Assembly (NCBI GenBank): GCA_964347945.1 | Contig: CAYGAW010000054.1 | Location: 1 to 7,719 of the forward strand | From: CAYGAW01 sp964347945 | Lineage (GTDB): Bacteria > Chloroflexota > Anaerolineae > UBA7937 > B3-Chlor | Length of the DNA stretch: 7,719 nt | Direction of reading: 5' to 3' | Part shown: positions 1 through 5,950 of the stretch, in pieces | Layout: every line of letters starts with the position of its first letter | How positions within the stretch are numbered: the stretch's first letter is position 1 | The notes under the pieces: model-generated | What the model saw: only the letters and a program-made list of their open reading frames with translations | What the model was told of the DNA's origin: nothing | Databases searched by the model: none | Translations under genes and position numbers: made by a program

Positions 1-2
1 AA

Positions 3-317
3 GCGGCATTTCAGCAGCTACTGCGGGAGAGCCTAGCTGACTACCAGCCAATGGTCTACGCGGGAAACATTGGCTTGCTGTTCTTGGAGGCGATTCCTCC
101 TGAAGAGGGGCTAGAGCTACTGGAGAAGCGGCGCGCGCGAGTGGAAGGTGTGCTACAAGAAGCAGACACACACGAAGTGTTTGAAGAAGCCTCTTCGCTG
201 CTGCTCTTGCACCAGGAGCGGCATCTTACGACCGAATTGGAATGGCTAGACGAAGTCATCGCTCGAATCGATCAGTCCGATGATGATGGGCAATGGACCG
301 GGGCTAGCCTGGCATGA
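3..317 (+). CDS. PadR-family transcriptional regulator, C-terminal part (5' end outside window)
   Basis: The reading frame is open from the first full codon at base 3 to a TGA at 315-317, so only about 104 C-terminal residues are visible and the true start lies upstream. The visible part looks like the helical C-terminal domain of PadR-type regulators (the Vir_act_alpha_C type). A segment reading FLEAIPPEEGLELLEKR is followed by an acidic amphipathic helix, then a second long helix ending in ELEWLDEVIARI. In this family that domain forms the dimerisation coiled coil behind an N-terminal winged-helix DNA-binding domain, which is not in the window. An internal ATG at 51 would give an 88-residue product, but the homology-like sequence begins before it (LADYQPMVYAGN), so 51 is not the start. 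The last dozen residues (DDDGQWTGASLA) look like an unstructured tail. The effector and targets cannot be read from the sequence. The family call is from pattern recognition alone. Confidence 0.72.
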   Translation, partial: AAFQQLLRESLADYQPMVYAGNIGLLFLEAIPPEEGLELLEKRRARVEGVLQEADTHEVFEEASSLLLLHQERHLTTELEWLDEVIARIDQSDDDGQWTGASLA

Positions 318-445
318 GCCAACAAGCTGAAGCGGATTTGGCGTCAAAATTGTCGGAAATGCCACCAGGAATGAGATATCTGGAGATCCTGGTAGCTTCG
401 ATACCGAGATGGCCCTTCTCATATTCTCTCTCGGTCTCCTCGGAC

Positions 446-474
446 TTGACAAAATGCAGCCTTCATGCTATTAT
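446..474 (+). promoter_or_regulatory. Strong sigma70-type promoter for the ArsR/sigma unit
   Basis: A perfect -35 box TTGACA (446-451) is separated by exactly 17 bp from TATTAT (469-474), which matches the -10 consensus at 5 of 6 bases. The TG at 466-467 makes it an extended -10. The predicted transcription start is near 481, giving a leader of about 40 nt before the ATG at 521. It is the best promoter match I found in the window. It lies in the 203-bp gap between the PadR-type gene and the ArsR-type gene, and no terminator separates it from the sigma factor gene further on, so it may drive both. Confidence 0.8.
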
Positions 475-483
475 TGTTAAGCT

Positions 484-493
484 CTTTTAAAAG
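484..493 (+). promoter_or_regulatory. Perfect palindrome CTTTTAAAAG, candidate operator
   Basis: This 10-bp perfect inverted repeat spans about +4 to +13 relative to the predicted start of the promoter at 446-474. That is a usual position for a repressor site. It lies 28 bp before the ArsR-type gene, and many ArsR-type regulators repress their own promoter, so autoregulation is a plausible inference. The core is short and AT-rich, and the flanking bases do not extend the symmetry. Chance occurrence is quite possible. Confidence 0.35.
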
Positions 494-520
494 TATGGAA
501 TTAGTTCTCTGGGGGCGCAC

Positions 521-835
521 ATGGATTCCGATTTCTCACATGAGGCGATCAAGGTATTCAAGGCTCTGTCGCACCCGACTCGGTACGAAATAGTGAGGAT
601 GCTGGTGTGTAACAGAGAGCTGGGATGCGAAGACTTTGACGGCGCTTTTGAGAAGAGCAAGCCAGCCTTGTCCCATCACTACAGGGTGCTACAGGACGCG
701 GGCTTGGTCGTCAACAGAAAAGATGGTCTCCGTGTCTACTATAGGGTGGAAAGAGAGCAGCTAGAGAGGTTCGTGCCTCAGTTCTCCGAGGTTCATTGCA
801 ACAACGACCGACAAGCTGCCGAATCGCCTGCGTAG
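521..835 (+). CDS. ArsR-family winged-helix transcriptional regulator
   Basis: This is a 104-residue protein, the usual size for ArsR/SmtB regulators, which are dimeric cytoplasmic repressors. The N-terminal helix carries FKALSHPTRYEIVRML (residues 13-28), the classic opening of the fold. The recognition helix region is KSKPALSHHYRVLQDAGLV (45-63) and the beta-wing is about 64-76 (KDGLRVYYRV). The canonical alpha3 metal motif ELCV(C/G)D is not present. The matching stretch reads ELGCED, with Cys36 one place off, and there are further cysteines at 30 and 93. The sensed signal is therefore unclear and could be thiol or redox chemistry, or none. The start is firm: an in-frame stop (TAA, 488-490) lies upstream, and GGGGG at 511-515 sits 5 nt before the ATG as a weak ribosome binding site. 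It is preceded by a strong promoter and followed after 79 bp by a sigma factor gene on the same strand. Confidence 0.85.
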   Translation: MDSDFSHEAIKVFKALSHPTRYEIVRMLVCNRELGCEDFDGAFEKSKPALSHHYRVLQDAGLVVNRKDGLRVYYRVEREQLERFVPQFSEVHCNNDRQAAESPA

Positions 836-903
836 AGCCCCGCTTGCGGATTGAGATATACTGATGAGGATTCATTCAGCCGTCTTGAGAGACGACTGTT
901 ACA

Positions 904-911
904 GGGGGGAG
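904..911 (+). promoter_or_regulatory. Shine-Dalgarno sequence fixing the sigma factor start at 915
   Basis: GGGGGGAG lies just upstream of the ATG at 915. The longer in-frame ATG at 864 has no purine-rich site at a suitable distance, so 915 is the better start. A small hairpin (CGTCT, loop TGAG, AGACG; 881-894) lies 9 nt before this site. Its effect, if any, is unknown. Confidence 0.65.
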
Positions 912-914
912 TTG

Positions 915-1922
915 ATGACATTGACGGAATTGGAGTTGGACGAGAGCGCACTGCGCGACACTGAACTGGACATGGAAATCGACGAAAAGGAGGAGCCTGT
1001 ATCCTTCAAGGGTGTGGAGAGCGACGACGTCATTTCTCTCTACATGAGAGAGGTTGGCGGCATACCCTTGCTGAGCGCTGAAGACGAGCGGGAGCTGGCC
1101 CTGGCTTTGAGGGAGGGCAAAGCTGCCAAGAGTCGGCTCGCGAGTGGCGAGCCCGGCCCCGACGAACAGGAGGAGCTGGAAAGAAAGGTCGAGGAGGGAG
1201 ACAAAGCTCGCCGGCGCTTCATCGAGGCGAACTCTCGCTTGGTGATCAGCATCGCTCGGCGCTATCTGGGGCGCGGGTTGCCTCTCTCCGATCTGATGCA
1301 GGAGGGGAACCTGGGCTTGATCAAGGCGGTGGAAAGATTTGATCCTGACAAGGGACACCGTTTCAGCACCTATGCCACGTGGTGGATTCGTCAAGCTGTT
1401 CTCAGGGCTGTCGCTGACCAAGGCCGCACAATCCGCCTGCCAGCTCACATAGTCGATGAATTGAACATGCTGAACCGGGTGAGCAAACGGCTGGCGCAGG
1501 AATTGGGTCGAGAGCCCACGAACGAAGACCTGGCGGCTGAGTTGGACATGTCGCAGGAGCGGGTGAACGAGCTCCGGCGGCTGGGGGGGCAGCCTCTTTC
1601 TCTGGAGACACCGGTGGGGGAGGAGGAGGAAAGCACGCTGGCGGAGTTCATCGAAGACGATGTCACGCCTACTCCCTCTTCCATGGCCTCGGAGGCCTTG
1701 ATGGGAGAGCGAGTGGAGGATGCCCTGGAATCTCTCACACCGCGAGAGGCCCGGGTGCTACGCCTGCGGTATGGGCTTGAAGACGGAGAGGACTACACTC
1801 TGGAGCAGGTGGGGGAGAAACTGGGCCTTACTCGGGAGCGTATCCGGCAGATCCAGGCCCAGGCCCTGCGACGCCTACGCCATCCGAGCCGTAGCCGCAA
1901 CCTCAAGCCTTTCCTGAACTAG
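915..1922 (+). CDS. Sigma70-family RNA polymerase sigma factor (group 1/2, RpoD/SigA-like)
   Basis: This 335-residue protein directs RNA polymerase to promoters. Numbering is from the ATG at 915. A short acidic N-terminus (1-35) takes the place of a full region 1.1. Region 1.2 is at about 36-68 (DVISLYMREVGGIPLLSAEDE). Region 2 is at about 97-175, with the core-binding DLMQEGNLGLIKAVERFD and the region 2.4 stretch STYATWWIRQAVLRAVADQ (151-169). Region 3 is at about 177-250, including an acidic finger-like segment (EEEESTLAEFIEDD). Region 4 is at about 262-335, with the -35 helix-turn-helix YTLEQVGEKLGLTRERIRQI (294-313) and the ending RHPSRSRNLKPFLN typical of primary sigma factors. All core regions are present and intact. 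The length and the missing region 1.1 fit either the housekeeping factor of a phylum with short SigA proteins or a group 2 paralogue, and the window cannot decide. An alternative start at 864 would add 17 residues but lacks a ribosome binding site. No terminator separates it from the ArsR-type gene, so the two may be co-transcribed. Confidence 0.93.
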   Translation: MTLTELELDESALRDTELDMEIDEKEEPVSFKGVESDDVISLYMREVGGIPLLSAEDERELALALREGKAAKSRLASGEPGPDEQEELERKVEEGDKARRRFIEANSRLVISIARRYLGRGLPLSDLMQEGNLGLIKAVERFDPDKGHRFSTYATWWIRQAVLRAVADQGRTIRLPAHIVDELNMLNRVSKRLAQELGREPTNEDLAAELDMSQERVNELRRLGGQPLSLETPVGEEEESTLAEFIEDDVTPTPSSMASEALMGERVEDALESLTPREARVLRLRYGLEDGEDYTLEQVGEKLGLTRERIRQIQAQALRRLRHPSRSRNLKPFLN

Positions 1923-1935
1923 AGAGGAAGCAATT

Positions 1936-1969
1936 CCCAGGGGGCCAGTCCTTTCGCTGGCTCCCTGGG
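1936..1969 (+). terminator. Rho-independent terminator after the sigma factor gene
   Basis: The arms CCCAGGGGGCCAG (1936-1948) and CTGGCTCCCTGGG (1957-1969) pair over 13 bp with a single G-U wobble, around an 8-nt loop. The 3' side is followed by TTTGTGTG, a short and imperfect U-run. The hairpin begins 13 bp after the sigma factor stop codon. Stem strength and position make termination likely, though the weak U-run may allow some read-through into the next gene. Confidence 0.8.
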
Positions 1970-2020
1970 TTTGTGTGAGCGATCTTACCTCGCCGACGCA
2001 GGGAGGAAGTGCGCCTGGTG

Positions 2021-3358
2021 ATGCAGAATACAGTGAAGTCGATGCTCGGCGCAGGCCTCGTCCTCTTGGCCTTGGCCCTGGGCTTTCTGGCCGCGTCTTC
2101 CTGGAGCAGGAGAGCTGAGCAGCAATTCATCGTCGCTGCCGACATCGACCCCCAGTATTTGCCACTGCCGGGGAGCCAGGGTGAAGGGCCAGGAGAGGCT
2201 CCCTCCGTAGAGCCGCCTGTGATCGAGACCCCGTCTGATGTGCAGCAGGCCGCGATTCCTTCCGTTGAGGCTCGCGCTCTGTGGGTTCCCCGTTGGTCAT
2301 ACACCTCCAAGGCGCACGTGCAAACGATAGTCAACAAGGCGGCGTCGGCCAACTTCAACATCCTGCTCTTTCAGGTGCGCGGAAACGGGGATGCCTACTA
2401 CTCCTCGGTGTACGAGCCTTGGGCCGACCGGCTGACGGGTACGCTAGGGCGATACCCCGGGTGGGATCCTCTGGACTTTGCCATCGAACAGGCTCACGCT
2501 GCTGGCCTCCAGTTGCACGCCTACATCAATGTCTATCCTTCTTGGCTGGGGACGGCACCCCCCAGGAGCACCACTCCGCGACACATGTATGATCGTCTGA
2601 ACAGTCTGTATGGCAAGAAGTGGGTTCAGTGGGACTCGAACCGCAATCCCATGGGGCTGAATCAACATTACCTGTCGGCCAATCCTGCACATCCAGCCGT
2701 TATCGATCACGTGGTGGCTGTGTGCAAGGACATCGCCCTCAACTATGAGGTCGACGGAATACATCTGGACTACGTACGATACTCGGGTCCTTACTTCTCA
2801 TACGATCCGGTCAGTGAGGAGCGCTGGCGGGAAGAGGGAGCCAGCAACAGGGGGGATTGGCAGCGAGCACAGGTCACTGAGCTGGTCACGCGCATCTACG
2901 ACGAGGTGCTGCCCTTGCGGCCGGGGATGGCTCTCTCTGCTGCAGTGTGGCCTATCTACAAGGATCGCTGGCAGTGGGTCACCTACGGCAGCACGACCTA
3001 CGAGGGGTACGGGGGCTTCTTCCAGGACTCGCGGGGCTGGCTGAAGGCGGGGAAGATGGATTTCCTGGCTCCCATGCTCTACGGGACTGCGGTGAAGGGC
3101 AGTCGTGAGCGCTTCGAGACGCTGGTCAAGGACTTCATGGCCGAGTCCTATGGGCGGCACGTGTACGCGGGAATCCACGCCGACTACGCGTCTTTCTCAG
3201 AGATCCAGGCGCGCATAGCGTCGGCCCGCCGGGCGGGTTGTCAAGGCCAGACCATCTTCGCCTACTCGGTGGTGGATGCAAAAGGCTACTGGGACGAGTT
3301 CCGCACGGGACCGTACGCCCGGTCTGCCAAGGTTCCATCCATGCCCTGGAAGCAGTAG
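2021..3358 (+). CDS. Membrane-anchored family-10-like glycoside hydrolase (GHL10, PF02638 type)
   Basis: The protein has about 445 residues, numbered from the ATG at 2021. A hydrophobic segment at about 7-26 (LGAGLVLLALALGFLAA) has basic residues on both sides. It has no lipobox cysteine, so it is a signal anchor or uncleaved signal peptide that places the rest outside the membrane. A proline- and acid-rich linker follows (about 42-81). From about 85 to 426 comes a TIM-barrel domain with family landmarks: RALWVPRW (85-92), NFNILLFQVRG (111-121), WDPLDFAIEQAHAAGLQLHAYINVY (148-172), VDGIHLDYVRY (244-254) and DFLAPMLY (347-354). Related proteins such as YngK are predicted glycosidases of poorly known substrate, and the acidic residues in and near DGIHLDY are the expected active-site area. 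Start choice is uncertain: GGGAGG (2001-2006) is 14 nt from this ATG, 11 nt from a GTG at 2018 and only 2 nt from a GTG at 2009. No promoter is visible between the upstream terminator and the gene. The nearby polysaccharide genes make a role in extracellular polysaccharide turnover conceivable, but they lie on the other strand. Confidence 0.82.
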   Translation: MQNTVKSMLGAGLVLLALALGFLAASSWSRRAEQQFIVAADIDPQYLPLPGSQGEGPGEAPSVEPPVIETPSDVQQAAIPSVEARALWVPRWSYTSKAHVQTIVNKAASANFNILLFQVRGNGDAYYSSVYEPWADRLTGTLGRYPGWDPLDFAIEQAHAAGLQLHAYINVYPSWLGTAPPRSTTPRHMYDRLNSLYGKKWVQWDSNRNPMGLNQHYLSANPAHPAVIDHVVAVCKDIALNYEVDGIHLDYVRYSGPYFSYDPVSEERWREEGASNRGDWQRAQVTELVTRIYDEVLPLRPGMALSAAVWPIYKDRWQWVTYGSTTYEGYGGFFQDSRGWLKAGKMDFLAPMLYGTAVKGSRERFETLVKDFMAESYGRHVYAGIHADYASFSEIQARIASARRAGCQGQTIFAYSVVDAKGYWDEFRTGPYARSAKVPSMPWKQ

Positions 3359-3365
3359 GCTCGCA

Positions 3366-4424
3366 TCAGACCAGCACGAGGGGTTGGCCCGAGCCAGGAG
3401 GGGCCAGCACCTGGCCGTCTTCATAGACCTTGGTTCCTCGCAGGTAGACCTTTTGCACCCGGCCTTGGACGCTCATGCCCTCGAAAGGCGTCCACTGGCA
3501 CTTGGTGTGCAACTCGACACCACGTAGCACGTAGCTAACCTCCGGATCCACCTCTACGTAGGCCCCCTCAGGAGGCTGGATACCCAGGATGCGTGCTGGT
3601 CCGTCATGGGTCAGTCTGACCAACTGCTCCAGAGATAGCTGGCCGCGGATCCTGGCGTCCAGGAGCAGTGGTAGGCTGGTCTCCAGTCCAGGAACCCCTG
3701 GTGGGGGCGTTTTCCCCTCCTTCTCCTCCTTCGTGTGCGGGGCATGGTCCGATGCTACGGCATCTATGACCACCAGGTTGGCCCACAGGGAATCTCTGTC
3801 CTCTTCCTTCCCCAGTGGCGGCTTCATCTGGCCATAGCCGCCCAATGTCTTGGCATCGTCCTCGGTCAGAAACAGGTGATGTGGGGTCACCTCGCACGTG
3901 ACCTTGGCACCTCGTTCCTTCGACTGCTTGACAAGCTCTATCTCCACCCTACGACTGACGTGGCAGACGTGCACCCGTCTATCATACAGTTGGGCCAGGC
4001 CGATGACGATGGCAGTGGATAGCCCTTCGGCGTGAGCAGCGATGGGTCTGTTCCTTGGCCAGGACCGGAAGTGTGCCATCAGGGTGCCCAGATCCCGTAC
4101 CCGGAGCGGGCCGTAAGTCTCATCCAGATACATCTTCAGCCCAGCGAGATGATGGTCCGGTACTGGCTGTGTTGCATTGCTCGTGCTGGCACCCAGGTAG
4201 AAGGCGAAATCGCACCGAGCTTTCTTCCGTGCCAGATCAATCTTCTGCTGAAGAGTGCTCTCGTCCACAGTCGGTGGCGTGTTGTTAGGCATGTCCACCA
4301 CCGCAAGCACTCCTCCGGCCAAGGCTGCAGCCGTGCCTGTGGAGAAGTCTTCCTTGTGGGTCGCGCTCGGGTCCCGCAGATGCACATGGATGTCGATCAA
4401 GCCGGGCAACTCTAGCGTTGGCAT
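3366..4424 (-). CDS. pyrC: Dihydroorotase, CAD-like
   Basis: Dihydroorotase converts carbamoyl-aspartate to dihydroorotate, the third step of UMP synthesis, in the cytoplasm. The 352-residue protein has the full amidohydrolase metal set: His13 and His15 in HVHLRDP with Arg17 for substrate, Lys97 (LKMYLDET) at the carboxylated-lysine position, His131 (AHAE), His155 (CHVS) and Asp226 (SDHAPHT). Asn48 in MPNN is the usual substrate contact. Segments such as THKEDFSTGTAAALAGG, GARCDFA-like ARCDFAFYLGAS, VTCEVTPHHLFL, PPPGVPGLETSLPLLL and WTPFEG resemble the dihydroorotase domain of animal CAD more than the common bacterial PyrC types. The very short sequence before HVHLRDP also fits that form. 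The ATG at 4424 has no clear ribosome binding site (only GAGAG directly against it). The gene follows the sugar-phosphate transferase by 84 bp on the same strand and could be co-transcribed. Its stop is 7 bp from the stop of the convergent hydrolase gene. Hydantoinase or allantoinase activity is less likely given the Lys97 region and SDHAPHT. Confidence 0.92.
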   Translation of the reverse strand: MPTLELPGLIDIHVHLRDPSATHKEDFSTGTAAALAGGVLAVVDMPNNTPPTVDESTLQQKIDLARKKARCDFAFYLGASTSNATQPVPDHHLAGLKMYLDETYGPLRVRDLGTLMAHFRSWPRNRPIAAHAEGLSTAIVIGLAQLYDRRVHVCHVSRRVEIELVKQSKERGAKVTCEVTPHHLFLTEDDAKTLGGYGQMKPPLGKEEDRDSLWANLVVIDAVASDHAPHTKEEKEGKTPPPGVPGLETSLPLLLDARIRGQLSLEQLVRLTHDGPARILGIQPPEGAYVEVDPEVSYVLRGVELHTKCQWTPFEGMSVQGRVQKVYLRGTKVYEDGQVLAPPGSGQPLVLV

Positions 4425-4508
4425 CTCTCGTGTTGTACGCCCCAGCGGGCTAGGGTGTGGTTCGTGCGTCGCGTTGCGCTTGTGCCGAAGTCGATGGCTA
4501 TGGTCGTT

Positions 4509-5936
4509 TCAGTAGGCGCCGCGCGCGAAGAGGACTGTAGGAATGGTCCTCAGCATGATCTTGAAGTCCAGCCACAGAGACCAATTCTCGGCGTAGAAGA
4601 GATCTAGCATGACCATCTCATCGAAACTCAGATCGCTTCTGCCCATGACTTGCCAGAGACCGGTTATCCCCGCGGGGATGTTCAGACGGTCGTGATGCCA
4701 GTCCTGATACTCCTCCACCTCCGAGGGGACAGGTGGGCGAGGACCCACCATGCTCATGTCGCCTCGGAAGACATTGAAGAGCTGTGGTAGTTCATCGAGG
4801 CTGAAGCGGCGGAGTATCTTGCCCAGTCTGGTACGGCGGGGATCCTCTTTGATCTTGAAGATGGGGCCCTTCGCTTCGTTCAGGGTTGCCAGCTGGGCCA
4901 ACTCCTTTTCGGCTTCATGTGTCATGGAACGGAACTTGTAGCAGGTGAAAGGTTTGCCTCCCCGTGCGAGGCGGGTCTGCTTGAAGAAGACAGGACCAGC
5001 CGAGTCCAGCTTGATCAACGCACTGATGAGGAACAAGAGGGGAGCCAGAAGGAGGAGGGCAACACCCGAGATGGCGATGTCGATAAGGCGTTTCACGGCG
5101 ATCTTCCAACCCTTGAGCGTCGGCTGCTTCATGCCTATGAGCGGAATGCCGTTTATCACGTCAGTGTCGACCTGACTCAGGCTCATCTGGAGCAGGTCGG
5201 GCACGAAGCGTGCTTGGACTCCTCGTCGCTCGCTGTCTGCGATGATTCCGAGGACCTTGCGTTGGGACATCCAGGGAAGGCTGACGATGACCTGGTCCAC
5301 CTCCTCCCTCTCAAGGACGGAGGGCAAGTCCGCCGTGCTGCCCAGGGCTCTGAAGGGACCTATGTCGTTCTCCTGTTTCTCTGGATCGTCGTCGATGAAG
5401 CCTACGGGGCGATATCCAAGCTCGGGCCTGGCCAGGATACTGCGCATGATGGCCCGCCCCACCACGCCGGCACCAACGATCACCACCCGATCTACACCCA
5501 CGCCGCGACGCCGAAACCGGGCTCTGATCTGCCGCTCTATGAGGCGGCTGAGGCTGAGCAGGGTCCCGATGAGCAAAACGGCGTAGAAGAAGATGAGTCG
5601 GGAGTAGAAATGAGCACGGTAGAGGAAGAAGATGAAGATCATGATGGCCATGCTGACGAGGGTGCCGGTGAAGATAGTGTATATCTCGTCGAGCCATGTT
5701 GTCCCCCGTCGTCGCCTGTACAGTCCCTCCATGGTGAAGACGATCAACAGGATCACAGTCACCAGCAGAGCAACTGGGATGTAAGCTCTGAAGGGGACGT
5801 AGTATGCTTCGGCTACGGCCCGTATCCACTGCAGTTCGTACCGCATGTAGTACGAGAGCACGAAGGCCACATTGATCAGTATGATGTCCGTGACGACCAA
5901 AGCTAGGGTCGACCAGCGTTTATATGTACCAAACAC
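4509..5936 (-). CDS. Polyprenyl-phosphate sugar-1-phosphate transferase (WbaP/WcaJ type), exopolysaccharide initiation
   Basis: This enzyme moves a sugar-1-phosphate from a UDP-sugar to undecaprenyl phosphate at the inner face of the membrane, the first step of a lipid-linked polysaccharide repeat. The 475-residue protein has the full three-part layout. Four N-terminal membrane helices lie at about 9-30, 52-70, 88-106 and 112-130. A Rossmann-like middle domain covers about 149-265 (VVIVGAGVVGRAI, 151-163). The C-terminal catalytic domain (PF02397) starts at KRLIDIAIS (282-290), with the re-entrant hydrophobic helix at about 288-308. Catalytic motifs follow: GPVFFKQTRLARGGKPF, CYKFRSM, the Asp-Glu pair at 381-382 in SLDELPQLFNVFRGDMSMVGPRP, and GITGLWQV. 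The start is a GTG with AGGA 5 nt upstream, overlapping the stop of the preceding glycosyltransferase. The gap is 7 bp, which suggests one operon and coupled translation. The sugar cannot be told from sequence; glucose, galactose and N-acetylated sugars are all known for the family. Confidence 0.93.
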   Translation of the reverse strand: MFGTYKRWSTLALVVTDIILINVAFVLSYYMRYELQWIRAVAEAYYVPFRAYIPVALLVTVILLIVFTMEGLYRRRRGTTWLDEIYTIFTGTLVSMAIMIFIFFLYRAHFYSRLIFFYAVLLIGTLLSLSRLIERQIRARFRRRGVGVDRVVIVGAGVVGRAIMRSILARPELGYRPVGFIDDDPEKQENDIGPFRALGSTADLPSVLEREEVDQVIVSLPWMSQRKVLGIIADSERRGVQARFVPDLLQMSLSQVDTDVINGIPLIGMKQPTLKGWKIAVKRLIDIAISGVALLLLAPLLFLISALIKLDSAGPVFFKQTRLARGGKPFTCYKFRSMTHEAEKELAQLATLNEAKGPIFKIKEDPRRTRLGKILRRFSLDELPQLFNVFRGDMSMVGPRPPVPSEVEEYQDWHHDRLNIPAGITGLWQVMGRSDLSFDEMVMLDLFYAENWSLWLDFKIMLRTIPTVLFARGAY

Positions 5937-5940
5937 CTCG

Positions 5941-5950
5941 TTCCTACCTT
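5941..5950 (-). promoter_or_regulatory. Ribosome binding site overlapping the upstream stop codon
   Basis: Read on the minus strand, AAGGTAGGAA contains the TAG stop of the upstream glycosyltransferase (5946-5944), and its AGGA lies 5 nt from the GTG start at 5936. This explains the GTG start choice and points to translational coupling of the two genes. Confidence 0.7.

Noticed and set aside
364..393. Inverted repeat ACCAGGA / TCCTGGT around a 16-nt loop that itself contains the palindrome AGATATCT, after the PadR-type gene.
   Set aside because: The arms are only 7 bp and no U-run follows, so it is not a convincing terminator. It could be a regulator site, but nothing in the sequence supports this further.
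857..862. TATACT as a -10 box for a separate sigma factor promoter.
   Set aside because: No acceptable -35 box is found 16 to 18 bp upstream, and there is no extended -10 TG.
864..914. Longer N-terminus for the sigma factor, starting at the ATG at 864.
   Set aside because: There is no ribosome binding site before 864, while GGGGGGAG precedes the ATG at 915. The extra 17 residues do not look like sigma factor sequence.
876..1448. A 190-codon minus-strand open frame.
   Set aside because: It is antisense to the conserved sigma factor regions 1.2 to 2.4 and shows no motif of its own.
4440..4455. Short hairpin (6-bp arms, 4-nt loop) on the minus strand between the sugar-phosphate transferase and dihydroorotase genes.
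   Set aside because: The stem is short with one wobble pair and no U-run follows, so it is too weak to call a terminator or attenuator.
4917..5906. A 329-codon open frame on the plus strand, rich in Asp and Glu.
   Set aside because: It lies wholly antisense to the sugar-phosphate transferase gene, whose motifs and membrane helices are intact. Its acidic, His-rich composition is what the opposite strand of such a gene gives. It has no family motif.
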